The notes beneath the pieces are model-generated. The model saw only the letters and a list, made by a program, of their open reading frames with translations, was not told where the DNA came from and searched no databases. Position numbers and translations under genes: made by a program. A stretch of DNA of 64,000 nucleotides from an uncultured Aquimarina sp. (GTDB taxonomy: Bacteria > Bacteroidota > Bacteroidia > Flavobacteriales > Flavobacteriaceae). This document shows, piece after piece, positions 33,320 through 41,917 of the stretch. The stretch spans positions 62,001-126,000 of the forward strand of contig CANMSO010000009.1 of assembly GCA_947500545.1 (NCBI GenBank), read 5' to 3'. Each line of letters begins with the position of its first letter. The stretch's first letter is position 1.

Positions 33320-34072
33320 TTACTTAAATCGCTTCAATGTTTCTTTGGTAAACTCACTTAGCGCCAATCTTCCGCTAATTACTGCTCTATCGGCTAATAA
33401 CTCATTCCAGTGTTCTGTTCCTTCCCAAAACACCTTTTTCATTTCCTTCATTGCCTCTGGGTTATAGGTACACAAATGTTCTGCAAAAGCTTTCACTTCG
33501 CTATCCAGAGTTTCGACATCTTCAAAAACTTTGGTAAATAATCCTTTATCTCTTGCCCATTCTGAATCATAAAACGAATTAGCATCTATGGCAATTTGAG
33601 TCATCGCAGACAATCCTATTTTACGCTCTATAGCCGGCCCTACTACAAATGGACCTATACCTACGTTAAGTTCACTAAGCTTAATTGAAGCATATTTAGT
33701 AGCCATGCAATAATCTGTTGCTGCCGCTAATCCTACTCCCCCGCCAACGGTCTTTCCTTGTATGCGGCCAATGATAAATTTTGGGCATTTACGCATCGCA
33801 TTAATCACATTGGCAAATCCTGAGAAAAAGATTTTCCCCGTTTCTGCATCATTGATATTGATCAGTTCTTTGAAACTTGCTCCTGCACAAAAGGTTCTAT
33901 CTCGTCCACTTTTTAATACAATTACTTTAATATCCTCATTATCTCCTGCCTCTGTAATTGTTTGTGCTAATTTTGCCAGAATATCTCCAGGTAATGAATT
34001 ATGGGCAGGGTGAAAAAATTCTATGGTTCCTACTCCGTTTTCTATATTGATATTTACGTATGGTTGTGTCAA
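33320..34072 (-). CDS. enoyl-CoA hydratase/isomerase family protein in paa cluster
   Basis: A 250-residue crotonase-fold protein. The oxyanion-hole motifs are TFCAGASFKEL and GKTVGGGVGLAAATDYCMA. The first catalytic Glu of crotonase is replaced by Gly (GGGVGL), while the second is kept (LSELNVGIGP), the pattern seen in methylglutaconyl-CoA hydratases. Context suggests 2,3-dehydroadipyl-CoA hydratase (PaaF role), but the active-site pattern and the neighbouring branched-chain genes also allow a leucine-pathway role. The start is a TTG at 34072: an in-frame TAG lies just upstream and no ATG exists near it. It follows paaZ by 28 bases. Confidence 0.85.
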   Translation of the reverse strand: MTQPYVNINIENGVGTIEFFHPAHNSLPGDILAKLAQTITEAGDNEDIKVIVLKSGRDRTFCAGASFKELININDAETGKIFFSGFANVINAMRKCPKFIIGRIQGKTVGGGVGLAAATDYCMATKYASIKLSELNVGIGPFVVGPAIERKIGLSAMTQIAIDANSFYDSEWARDKGLFTKVFEDVETLDSEVKAFAEHLCTYNPEAMKEMKKVFWEGTEHWNELLADRAVISGRLALSEFTKETLKRFK

Positions 34073-34100
34073 TTTAATCTATGTTTATTTTATTTCTTAC

Positions 34101-36599
34101 TTAATCTAAAAGGTTAAATTGTTCTAGATGATGATTCAAATGTTTCACATTTAACAAATCCCATTCGAACTTATTCATTTCTCCAAACACTGCATTCTTG
34201 GTTATCGCATCTGGATTTTCTTTGAAATATGCCTCAAATTCATCATAAGCTTCTAATAATTTAGCCTTTGCAGTTACCAAATCTTCGTGAATAAGATCTT
34301 CTAGTGCTCCCTCTTTCATTAAAGGGTGATACACATCCCTTGGCATCTGTTTATGATTATAAATCATTTCTTGTACTCTCTCCAAATATTTCTCTGGAGT
34401 AGCTATTTCAAAGTTCTGAATCTGTCCTGCACCAATCCTGATTGTTTTCTCAAGATGTTCCACCATATGCTGCGGAGTCATCGTTCCCCATTTTGGCTTT
34501 GCATCTTCTTTTAGGCGTGTTAAATATCCTTCTAGATTTGATCTATCCACTTGTATAAATGGTGATTTTTTCTGTACCATTGTCAAAATCGTGGCTATTG
34601 CGGCTAATTCATCGTCCTGATCAAAAACCTCAACAAACCATTTTGCGATTCCGCTAGGAAGTTCTTTACCTCTATGATCACGATCAATTTTCTGTTTACA
34701 CGTTAATCTAACATATACGGTATCATTATGATAAATCGGTCTCAAGAATCGACACTCTTCTAATCCATAATTAGCAGCTACCGGCCCTTTATTAGGATAT
34801 ACAAATAATCCCGCCGCTGCTGCCAGAATGAAGTATCCGTGGGCAGTACGTTTTTCAAAAATACTTCCCTCTAAAGAAGTGATATCCGTATGCGCATAAA
34901 AATGATCCCAGGTAAGGTTCGCAAAGTTGATAATATCGGTATCCGTAACAGTACGCTTATGCGTTTTGATAGACATCCCAGGTTCTATATCTTCCCAGTG
35001 GTATGCAAATGGGTGCTTTTCTGATTCTTTATAGGCAGAATTTGCTTGATAAATCCCTGTAATCTCTGTAAGCGTTGTTGGCGTTCCTTGAATTGCGCAT
35101 CGCTGCATATAATGTTTAATACCGCGCATTCCTCCCATTTCTTCTCCTCCTCCAGCACGTCCAGGACCTCCATGTGTAAGCATGGGTAGTGGAGAACCAT
35201 GACCCGTACTTTGCTTGGCATTTTCTCGATTTCCTACCAAAATACGTCCGTGATGGGAAGCCGCTCCTACCACAAATTCTTTGGCAATTTTATCATCAAA
35301 GGTGAAAATAGAAGATACCAAAGATCCTTTCCCCATTTGAGATAATGTAATTGCATCATCTAATGTATCATAAGGCATAATTGTAGATACGGGACCAAAA
35401 GCTTCAATCTCATGAACACCTGTATTCTTAAAAGGGTGATCTTCTCTTAGCAAAATCGGAGGTACAAAGGCTCCTTTTTGAGCATCAGCTCCAATCGTTT
35501 CAATTTTATCCAAATTGCCATACACCATTTGGGCTGTTTTGGCTATTGCAGAAACATTATTCTTAAAACTTTCTACTTGCTGTTTACTAGCCAAAGCACC
35601 CATTCTTACTTCTTTTAATCTTGGATCTCCTATCGTCACTTTATCCAATTGATTGCCTAAAGCAATTTGTACATCTTCAACAAAGTCAGAAGGCACTATA
35701 ATTCTACGAATAGCTGTACATTTTTGACCAGATTTTACAGTCATTTCTTTGCGTACCTCTTTGATAAACAAATCAAATTCTGGTGTTCCTGGTGCTGCAT
35801 CTTTTCCTAATACGGAAGCATTAAGAGAATCTGCTTCCATCGTAAATGGAACGGATTCTTCAATTAATCTTGGATGGGCTTTTAAGATTCTTCCTGTATG
35901 TGCAGAACCTGTAAAGGTTACCACATCCTGAGATTCAACAGTATCTAGTATATTTTTAGTCATTCCGCTTAATAATTGCAATGATCCTTCTGGAAGAATT
36001 CCTGAATCTACAATTACCCGAACTACGGCTTCTGTTAAATATGCCGTTTGCGGTGCTGGTAGTACAACAGCTGGTACTCCAGCCATCCAATTTACCGCAC
36101 ATTTTTCCAGCATTCCCCAAATTGGAAAATTAAATGCATTAATATGAACTGCTACTCCTCTTTTGGGCACCAAAATATGATGTGCCATAAAACGTCCTCC
36201 ACGAGAAAGATCAATCGGATCACCTTCTACATGATACGGCTGATTAGGAAAAAGTTTTCTCAATGATGCATTGGCAAATAAATTCCCGAAGCCTCCTTCT
36301 ATATCAATCCAACTATCTACACGAGTAGCACCAGAACGGTAACTCAACTCATAAAATTCTTCTTTTCTTTTGGTAAGGAATAGTGCCAGTTTTTTCAGCA
36401 TATTACCACGTTCCTGAAACGTCATTTTTCGTAGAATTTCTCCGCCCTTAATTCTACCGTATTGCAATACTTCAGGAATATCTAATCCTTCTGTGGTTGA
36501 CACCCCAATAATTTCACCGGTAACGGCATCATGCATTACGGTTCCATCTCCTGAACCGGCAACCCATTTTCCGTTTATGTAGCTTTCTAATTTTTTCAT
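34101..36599 (-). CDS. paaZ: PaaZ bifunctional aldehyde dehydrogenase/oxepin-CoA hydrolase with extra C-terminal domain
   Basis: 832 residues from ATG 36599 (a TTG one codon earlier is possible). Domain 1 (about 1-510) is an aldehyde dehydrogenase with E255 (FTMEADSLN) and nucleophile C294 (SGQKCTAIRR), matching the Glu256/Cys295 pair of E. coli PaaZ. Domain 2 (about 530-680) is a MaoC-type hydratase with NFANLTWDHFYAHTD. It opens the oxepin-CoA ring and oxidises the resulting aldehyde. Unlike E. coli PaaZ (about 681 residues), about 150 residues follow, starting WGTMTPQHMVEHLEKT and ending FEWDLLNVKHLNHHLEQF, a DUF1569/DinB-like helical domain. It starts 3 bases after the paaJ stop. Confidence 0.93.
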   Translation of the reverse strand: MKKLESYINGKWVAGSGDGTVMHDAVTGEIIGVSTTEGLDIPEVLQYGRIKGGEILRKMTFQERGNMLKKLALFLTKRKEEFYELSYRSGATRVDSWIDIEGGFGNLFANASLRKLFPNQPYHVEGDPIDLSRGGRFMAHHILVPKRGVAVHINAFNFPIWGMLEKCAVNWMAGVPAVVLPAPQTAYLTEAVVRVIVDSGILPEGSLQLLSGMTKNILDTVESQDVVTFTGSAHTGRILKAHPRLIEESVPFTMEADSLNASVLGKDAAPGTPEFDLFIKEVRKEMTVKSGQKCTAIRRIIVPSDFVEDVQIALGNQLDKVTIGDPRLKEVRMGALASKQQVESFKNNVSAIAKTAQMVYGNLDKIETIGADAQKGAFVPPILLREDHPFKNTGVHEIEAFGPVSTIMPYDTLDDAITLSQMGKGSLVSSIFTFDDKIAKEFVVGAASHHGRILVGNRENAKQSTGHGSPLPMLTHGGPGRAGGGEEMGGMRGIKHYMQRCAIQGTPTTLTEITGIYQANSAYKESEKHPFAYHWEDIEPGMSIKTHKRTVTDTDIINFANLTWDHFYAHTDITSLEGSIFEKRTAHGYFILAAAAGLFVYPNKGPVAANYGLEECRFLRPIYHNDTVYVRLTCKQKIDRDHRGKELPSGIAKWFVEVFDQDDELAAIATILTMVQKKSPFIQVDRSNLEGYLTRLKEDAKPKWGTMTPQHMVEHLEKTIRIGAGQIQNFEIATPEKYLERVQEMIYNHKQMPRDVYHPLMKEGALEDLIHEDLVTAKAKLLEAYDEFEAYFKENPDAITKNAVFGEMNKFEWDLLNVKHLNHHLEQFNLLD

Positions 36600-36602
36600 C
36601 AA

Positions 36603-37814
36603 TCAGAGATTTGTGTTTTCAATTATGCAAGCATATCCTTGACCAACGCCTACACACATAGTGATTAAGGCGTAGCGTTTCTTTTGTTCTTGTAATTCTA
36701 AAGCTGCAGAATATGCAATTCTGGTTCCCGTTACCCCTAATGGGTGTCCTATTGCAATAGATCCACCGTTAGGGTTTATTCTTGGGTCGTTATCAGCCAG
36801 TCCCCATTCTCTTATACATGCTAAAGCTTGGGAAGCAAATGCTTCATTAAGCTCAATTACATCAATATCATCCATGGTAATACCAGCTTTTTCTAATGCT
36901 TTATTAGAGGCCTGAACTGGGCCAATACCCATAATTCTTGGTTCTACTCCTACTACAGCAGAACTTACAATTCTGGCAATAGGTTTTAGATTATATTTTT
37001 TTACCGCATCCTCTGATGCGATTATAGTTGCTGCTGCTCCATCATTTAATCCTGAAGAATTCCCAGCAGTTACACTACCATCTTTTTTGAAGGCAGGTCG
37101 TAGTTTTCCTAATATTTCTTTAGTAGTGGTTGGTTTTACAAACTCATCATTAGAAAACTGAATTGGATCTTTTTTTCGTTGCGGAATTTCGACTGTAGTA
37201 ATTTCTTTTGCTAATCTACCCGATTGCTGAGATTTAGTTGCTTTCATCTGACTCCAGTATGCAAAAGCATCCTGATCTTCACGAGAGATCTTATATTTTT
37301 CCACTAAGTTCTCTGCGGTATTACCCATACCATCGGTCCCATATAATTCATGCATTTTTTGATTTACAAAACGCCATCCAAAACTAGAGTCATACATCTT
37401 AGAATCATTACCAAAAGCAGAAGATGGTTTTGCAATAACATAGGGGCCACGTGTCATATTTTCTACTCCGCCGGAAATAAATAGATCACCATCACCGGCT
37501 TTGATTGCTCTATTAGCATGAATAATAGCAGATAAACCAGAACTACATAAGCGGTTCACTGTCTCACCGGGAACAGTAAATGGTAAACCTGCTAAAAGAG
37601 AACACATTCGCGCTACATTACGATTATCCTCTCCTGCTTGATTTGCACACCCCATAATCACATCGTCATAGGCTTCTTTAGGAATATCAGGGTTTTTTGC
37701 TACTAGTTTCTTAATTACCAAAGCGCCCAAATCATCTGTACGTACTGCAGATAAAGTCCCTTTATAATTTCCGATGGGGGTACGGATTCCATCTATAATA
37801 TATGCTTCTTTCAA
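36603..37814 (-). CDS. paaJ: 3-oxoadipyl-CoA thiolase
   Basis: A 403-residue type I thiolase. The nucleophile C90 is in VNRLCSSGLSAI, the catalytic H357 in AIGHPLGVTG and the second Cys C387 in MCVGVGQG. It cleaves 3-oxoadipyl-CoA to succinyl-CoA and acetyl-CoA, the last step of the pathway, and a second 3-oxo intermediate as well. Because a TAG lies two codons upstream, translation appears to start at TTG 37814. It sits directly before paaZ and 28 bases after paaI. Thiolases of fatty acid oxidation look alike; the assignment relies on the operon. Confidence 0.92.
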   Translation of the reverse strand: MKEAYIIDGIRTPIGNYKGTLSAVRTDDLGALVIKKLVAKNPDIPKEAYDDVIMGCANQAGEDNRNVARMCSLLAGLPFTVPGETVNRLCSSGLSAIIHANRAIKAGDGDLFISGGVENMTRGPYVIAKPSSAFGNDSKMYDSSFGWRFVNQKMHELYGTDGMGNTAENLVEKYKISREDQDAFAYWSQMKATKSQQSGRLAKEITTVEIPQRKKDPIQFSNDEFVKPTTTKEILGKLRPAFKKDGSVTAGNSSGLNDGAAATIIASEDAVKKYNLKPIARIVSSAVVGVEPRIMGIGPVQASNKALEKAGITMDDIDVIELNEAFASQALACIREWGLADNDPRINPNGGSIAIGHPLGVTGTRIAYSAALELQEQKKRYALITMCVGVGQGYACIIENTNL

Positions 37815-37842
37815 AATCTAAAATTTTGTTTTAGTTTATATT

Positions 37843-38253
37843 TTATTCTTCCCAGTCTTTACTGGTTCTATATACTACACCTTTAAATAAAGCAACAATA
37901 TCATTACCTCTCTTTACTTCAACAATATTAAAACCGATCTTAGTTTTTGTAACATCAGTTACTGCCTCAGCGGTTAGATAATCTCCTTCCTCCAAAGCTT
38001 CTATATGGTTAATAGAAGTTTCAATAGAAACCGCATATTTACCATGGGTATTCGCCGAAAAGCCGAAAGCAGTATCTGCCAAACTATATGATATCCCACC
38101 ATGGGCCTTGTTCATACTATTGAGCATTTCTTTTCTAATGGTCATCCCAACTTTACATCTTCCTTTTTCAACTTCGAGAATTTCAATCCCAAGCCAAGTA
38201 CTGAAGGCATCTTGTGACAACATCTTATGTGGAATAGCTTTTGATTTTATCAT
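37843..38253 (-). CDS. paaI: PaaI hotdog-fold acyl-CoA thioesterase
   Basis: A 136-residue hotdog thioesterase. The motif MNKAHGGISYSLADTAFGF contains the conserved His-Gly-Gly and D60, which corresponds to the catalytic Asp of E. coli PaaI. Strand patterns SIETSINHIEAL and GDYLTAEAVTDV complete the fold. It releases CoA from stalled aryl-CoA intermediates and so protects the CoA pool. It lies 9 bases after paaH in the same orientation. Confidence 0.92.
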   Translation of the reverse strand: MIKSKAIPHKMLSQDAFSTWLGIEILEVEKGRCKVGMTIRKEMLNSMNKAHGGISYSLADTAFGFSANTHGKYAVSIETSINHIEALEEGDYLTAEAVTDVTKTKIGFNIVEVKRGNDIVALFKGVVYRTSKDWEE

Positions 38254-38262
38254 ATTTTATGA

Positions 38263-39441
38263 TTAGTTATCGGCTATAAGCTTTTGGTTAAAAAATGTTG
38301 TACTCTCTCTCTTCATTTTTCTTAGTATAGGACTACATCTATACCGATCTTCACGATATTCCTCATAAAGTTTATCTAATGTATTTACGCACCAATCAAT
38401 TCCTTTTTCATCAGCCCAGGATAACAACCCTTTGGGATAATTTACTCCTTTGGTCATAGCGTTATCAATGTCTTCTGCAGAAGCAATATTCCAGAATAAC
38501 GCATCAGCAGCTTCATTGATCAACATTACCAACACCCTATCAAAAATGTATGTTGCTAGTGCTGCATCTTCTTTAGGAGCATCCTTCACTGCATTATCAC
38601 CATAATCATAATACCCTTTACCCGATTTTCTTCCTAAATAACCAGCCTCTGATAATCTTTTTTGCGTAAAAGCAGGTTTATATCTAGGGTCATAATAAAA
38701 TGCTTTGAAAACAGTTTCTGTAACAGTATAATTGATATCATTCCCTATAAAATCCATCAATTCAAAAGGACCCATTCTAAAACCACCAAGTGTTTTTAAA
38801 CTCCAATCTATAGTCGCTAAATCTGCAATGCCTTCTTCATAAACTCGTAAAGATTCTCCATAAAAGGGTCGTGCAACGCGATTCACTATAAAACCTGGTG
38901 TATCTTTTGCGATCGCTACAACTTTTTTCCAACCTTCTATAATTTTTACAACCTTATTTGTTATTTCGGAAGACGTCTGTACTGCCGGAATTACCTCAAC
39001 CAGTTTCATTAATGGAGCTGGATTGAAGAAATGAATCCCAATACAACGTTCAGGGCTTTGTAAAGATGAAGCTATTGAAGCTATTGATAATGAAGAGGTA
39101 TTGGACGCAATAATGGTGTCCTTAGACACATAGCTTTCTAATTCTGAAAACACTTCCTTTTTGATATCAAGATCTTCTATAATTGCTTCAATAGTAAGGT
39201 TAGCATCCTTTAAATCTTTCAAAGAATTTACATAGGAGATATTATTTTGGATGCGATCTTTTTCCTCTTGATCAATTCTTCTTTTTTCAATTAATCGAGT
39301 AAGAATTTTTTCTAAAGCATTTTTACTTTTATCCAACGCTTCTTGATTAGTATCAAATACTTTTACTTTACAACCAGAAGTAGCAGCCACTTGCGCAATA
39401 CCGCTTCCCATTGTTCCTGATCCTATTACGCCTACAATCAT
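38263..39441 (-). CDS. paaH: 3-hydroxyadipyl-CoA dehydrogenase
   Basis: A 392-residue 3-hydroxyacyl-CoA dehydrogenase. The NAD-binding motif GVIGSGTMGSGIAQVAA is at the N-terminus (about 4-20), the catalytic His lies in IGIHFFNPAPLMKLVEV and the conserved Asn region in FIVNRVARPF. Two C-terminal helical domains follow (about 185-280 and 295-390), the second with MTKGVNYPKGLLSWAD, so this is the short, hydratase-free form. It oxidises 3-hydroxyadipyl-CoA with NAD+. It is 4 bases downstream of paaG. Confidence 0.93.
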   Translation of the reverse strand: MIVGVIGSGTMGSGIAQVAATSGCKVKVFDTNQEALDKSKNALEKILTRLIEKRRIDQEEKDRIQNNISYVNSLKDLKDANLTIEAIIEDLDIKKEVFSELESYVSKDTIIASNTSSLSIASIASSLQSPERCIGIHFFNPAPLMKLVEVIPAVQTSSEITNKVVKIIEGWKKVVAIAKDTPGFIVNRVARPFYGESLRVYEEGIADLATIDWSLKTLGGFRMGPFELMDFIGNDINYTVTETVFKAFYYDPRYKPAFTQKRLSEAGYLGRKSGKGYYDYGDNAVKDAPKEDAALATYIFDRVLVMLINEAADALFWNIASAEDIDNAMTKGVNYPKGLLSWADEKGIDWCVNTLDKLYEEYREDRYRCSPILRKMKRESTTFFNQKLIADN

Positions 39442-39445
39442 AATT

Positions 39446-40225
39446 TTATTTGCCTTTAAATTCAGGTTTTCTTTTTTCTATAAATGCACTTACTCCTTCA
39501 GAGTAGTCTTCGCTTTCTGCAGCTTCTATTTGTAAATCAGACTCCATTGCCAATTGCTGTTCTAGATTATTCACCATAGATTGATTTAATAATCTTTTCG
39601 TTAGACCTAAAGCTTTTGTAGGCATTTTTGCTAATTTCAATGCTAGTTTTGTTACCTCTTCGTCAAAAGTTTCAGTAGAAAATACTTTATAAAGCATTCC
39701 TAGTTGTTCTGCTTGGTTTGCACTTACTTTATCACCCAGCATCATAAGCGCAGAAGCCTTTTGTAAGCCTATTAATCTTGGCAAAAAGAATGTACCTGCA
39801 CTATCAGGAATTAACCCAATCTTACTAAATGCCTGGATAAAACTAGCTGTTTCAATAGCCACTACAATATCACAAGCCAAAGCAATATTAGCCCCAGCCC
39901 CCGCTGCAACGCCATTAACTGCAGCAATAATCGGTTTTTCAATTGATCTTATTCTTTCAACTATAGGATTATAGTGTTCCTCTAATATTTTCCTGAAACC
40001 AGGGTTTAATTCTGGTGAAGTCACCTCATTAAGATCCTGACCCGCACAAAATGCTTTTCCGTTACCGGTAAGTACAATAGCTCTTATTTCATCATTACTG
40101 TTACAGTCATCTAATGTTTTTTGTAATAACAACGCCATTTCTCTATTGAAACTATTAAAGGTTTCGGGACGATTAAGCGTAACTCTTGCAACTCCGTTCT
40201 CAACTTGTAATTCGATTGAAGGCAT
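39446..40225 (-). CDS. paaG: 1,2-epoxyphenylacetyl-CoA isomerase
   Basis: A 259-residue crotonase-fold enzyme. Motifs are AFCAGQDLNEV, GVAAGAGANIALACDIV (oxyanion hole) and the PaaG-typical FSKIGLIPDSAGTFFLPRLIG with the catalytic Asp. The C-terminal helix ends FIEKRKPEFKGK. It converts the ring epoxide to oxepin-CoA and shifts a double bond later on. The second crotonase of the cluster (33.3-34.1 kb) is clearly different, so the two should not be confused. It is 4 bases after the VOC gene. Confidence 0.92.
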   Translation of the reverse strand: MPSIELQVENGVARVTLNRPETFNSFNREMALLLQKTLDDCNSNDEIRAIVLTGNGKAFCAGQDLNEVTSPELNPGFRKILEEHYNPIVERIRSIEKPIIAAVNGVAAGAGANIALACDIVVAIETASFIQAFSKIGLIPDSAGTFFLPRLIGLQKASALMMLGDKVSANQAEQLGMLYKVFSTETFDEEVTKLALKLAKMPTKALGLTKRLLNQSMVNNLEQQLAMESDLQIEAAESEDYSEGVSAFIEKRKPEFKGK

Positions 40226-40229
40226 ATTT

Positions 40230-40595
40230 CTAATTCTCTAATTTAAAGTGTGGGTTATAAATGATTCCTATGATATTGCCCCAAGGGCATTTTACTGAAG
40301 CTACTACGATTTCTCCTCCTACATTTGTAGGTTTTTCATGTTCTACAGCCCCCAAATCGAGTAATTTTTGATATTCTGCGTTTATATTTTCTACTCCCCA
40401 ATAAGAAAGCACACTATCTGATTTTCCCTCTTCATTAGCTTCTTCCGGTAGTAGCCCTAGTTCATATCCGCCAATATTAAATCCTATATAAAAAAGTTCA
40501 TCGAAATATGGTTTTTTACCAAAAGCTTCGCCATACCATTTCTTTGCAGTATCCAGATCACTTACTTTATATATTGTTGTTCTTAATCCTAACAT
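40230..40595 (-). CDS. VOC-fold (glyoxalase-like) protein inside the paa operon
   Basis: A 121-residue single-chain vicinal oxygen chelate protein with two beta-alpha-beta-beta-beta modules (IYKVSDLDTAKKWYGEAFG, then LSYWGVENINAEYQKLLDLGA). The position usually held by the first metal-binding His before the V-x-D-L motif appears to be Thr (RTTIYKVSDL), so metal binding may be lost. GYELGLLPE and NIIGIIYNP are the other conserved strands. It lies between paaD (1 base) and paaG (4 bases), so it is certainly cotranscribed with the pathway. No canonical paa gene encodes a VOC protein. Role unknown. Confidence 0.85.
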   Translation of the reverse strand: MLGLRTTIYKVSDLDTAKKWYGEAFGKKPYFDELFYIGFNIGGYELGLLPEEANEEGKSDSVLSYWGVENINAEYQKLLDLGAVEHEKPTNVGGEIVVASVKCPWGNIIGIIYNPHFKLEN

Positions 40596-40596
40596 A

Positions 40597-41100
40597 TTAT
40601 TTCAGGCATTTGAAGTAATCAAAAGGTTCCAGGCAGTCTTCACACTGAAAAAGTGCTTTGCATGCTGTAGAACCAAACTGACTTACCATTTTGGTATTAG
40701 TAGAACCACATTGAGGGCATTTCACAATCTTTTTATTACCAAGTAACGCTTCTTTATCAGCTTCTTCATCAAGTGGAGCTGCTATACCATATTCTTCTAA
40801 AGCTTTTCTGCCTCTTGATGTAATCCAGTCTGTTGTCCATGCGGGTGACAAGACCAGATTGACTTTTGCTTGAATGTTTTCTTCTTTAAATGCTGCAATG
40901 ATATCTTCTCCTATTACATCCATCGCCGGACACCCGCTATAAGTTGGAGTAATTTTAATTTGGGCTATATCATCTACTAACTGAGCAGAACGAACCACTC
41001 CCATATCCATAATAGACAATACAGGGATTTCAGGATCTGATATTTTTTCCAGAACTGAAATAAGGTTTGGGTCGATATCTTGTTCTAATTCTACAGTCAT
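40597..41100 (-). CDS. paaD: PaaD, phenylacetyl-CoA epoxidase assembly protein
   Basis: 167 residues from ATG 41100. The frame runs on upstream through a dispersed repeat, which would add a non-conserved MLSSQRR leader, so the internal ATG (MTVELEQ) is chosen. The DUF59 domain (about 12-100) has ISDPEIPVLSIMDMGVV and TPTYSGCPAMDVI. The C-terminal zinc-ribbon-like segment has four Cys (KCPQCGS and QCEDC). PaaD belongs with the epoxidase and is thought to help build or repair its metal centre. It is followed by the VOC gene after 1 base. Confidence 0.9.
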   Translation of the reverse strand: MTVELEQDIDPNLISVLEKISDPEIPVLSIMDMGVVRSAQLVDDIAQIKITPTYSGCPAMDVIGEDIIAAFKEENIQAKVNLVLSPAWTTDWITSRGRKALEEYGIAAPLDEEADKEALLGNKKIVKCPQCGSTNTKMVSQFGSTACKALFQCEDCLEPFDYFKCLK

Positions 41101-41110
41101 TTTTATTATT

Positions 41111-41139
41111 ATGGATCCCAGCCTACGCTGGGATGACAA
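41111..41139. repeat. dispersed inverted-repeat element, copy 2
   Basis: ATGGATCCCAG, a short variable centre, then CTGGGATGACAA; same flanks as 32393-32423. CCCAGC and GCTGGG pair as a hairpin. It is inserted between paaC and paaD inside the operon and is read through by the upstream extension of the paaD frame. Confidence 0.7.
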
Positions 41140-41153
41140 CATCTATGATGGTA

Positions 41154-41909
41154 TTACCATTTCATATTTGGGTACGTACGTTGCATATATTGTAAATCAG
41201 AAAGTAAGTATCCCATATGTTCACTATGGATTCCTTGTTTTCCTCCTTTTTGAAACCATTTGGTTTCAGGAATAGTCAAAGTAGCTTCTTCAAGTACTTC
41301 ACCTATCCTTTTGTAATAATGCTCTTTTAGTTTTGAAACATCAATTCCTATTCCTGATTCAAAAGCGAGTTCATCATCTTTAGTCATATGAAATAGCTCA
41401 TCTGTGAATTTCCAAAGATCATCTACTGCTTCTTGTGCTTTCTGGTGGCTTTCTTCTGTTCCATCTCCTAATCTTTTCATCCAGTCTGAAGAAAATCGTT
41501 GATGATAACTTACTTCTTTGATTCCTTTTTTCGCAATAGCAGAAAGAGTATCATCATTACTATTTTGTAACTCCTGAAGCAATAACAGGTGAAAAACATC
41601 ATAAAAAAACTGTCGCGTAATCACATATCCAAAATGTCTATTAGGTTGCTCAACAAGCAAGACATTTTTATATTGTCTTTCAATTCTCAAAAAAGCAATA
41701 TCATCTTCAGTTTTCTCATCTCCTGAAAGTTGTGCTGCATATTGATAATAACTACGAGTTTGCCCCAGTAAATCCAAGGCCATATTAGTCAAAGCAATAT
41801 CGGTCTCTAGATTTGGTCCATGGCCACAAAGTTCTGATAATCGCTGACCAAGAATTAATGCATTATCTGCTATACCGTAGATATACTGAATTATATTTTC
41901 GTTTTTCAT
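41154..41909 (-). CDS. paaC: PaaC, phenylacetyl-CoA epoxidase structural subunit
   Basis: 251 residues from ATG 41909 (a GTG one codon earlier is possible). It is a ferritin-like all-helical protein matching PaaC: LSELCGHGPNLETDIALTNMALDLLGQ near the N-terminus, the YHQRFSSDWMKRLGDG helix and the C-terminal HSEHMGYLLSDLQYMQRTYP. PaaC holds the catalytic PaaA subunit but has no working di-iron site of its own in characterised enzymes. It is 8 bases from paaB. Two repeat elements flank the paaBC pair. Confidence 0.93.
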   Translation of the reverse strand: MKNENIIQYIYGIADNALILGQRLSELCGHGPNLETDIALTNMALDLLGQTRSYYQYAAQLSGDEKTEDDIAFLRIERQYKNVLLVEQPNRHFGYVITRQFFYDVFHLLLLQELQNSNDDTLSAIAKKGIKEVSYHQRFSSDWMKRLGDGTEESHQKAQEAVDDLWKFTDELFHMTKDDELAFESGIGIDVSKLKEHYYKRIGEVLEEATLTIPETKWFQKGGKQGIHSEHMGYLLSDLQYMQRTYPNMKW

Positions 41910-41917
41910 CACAACAA

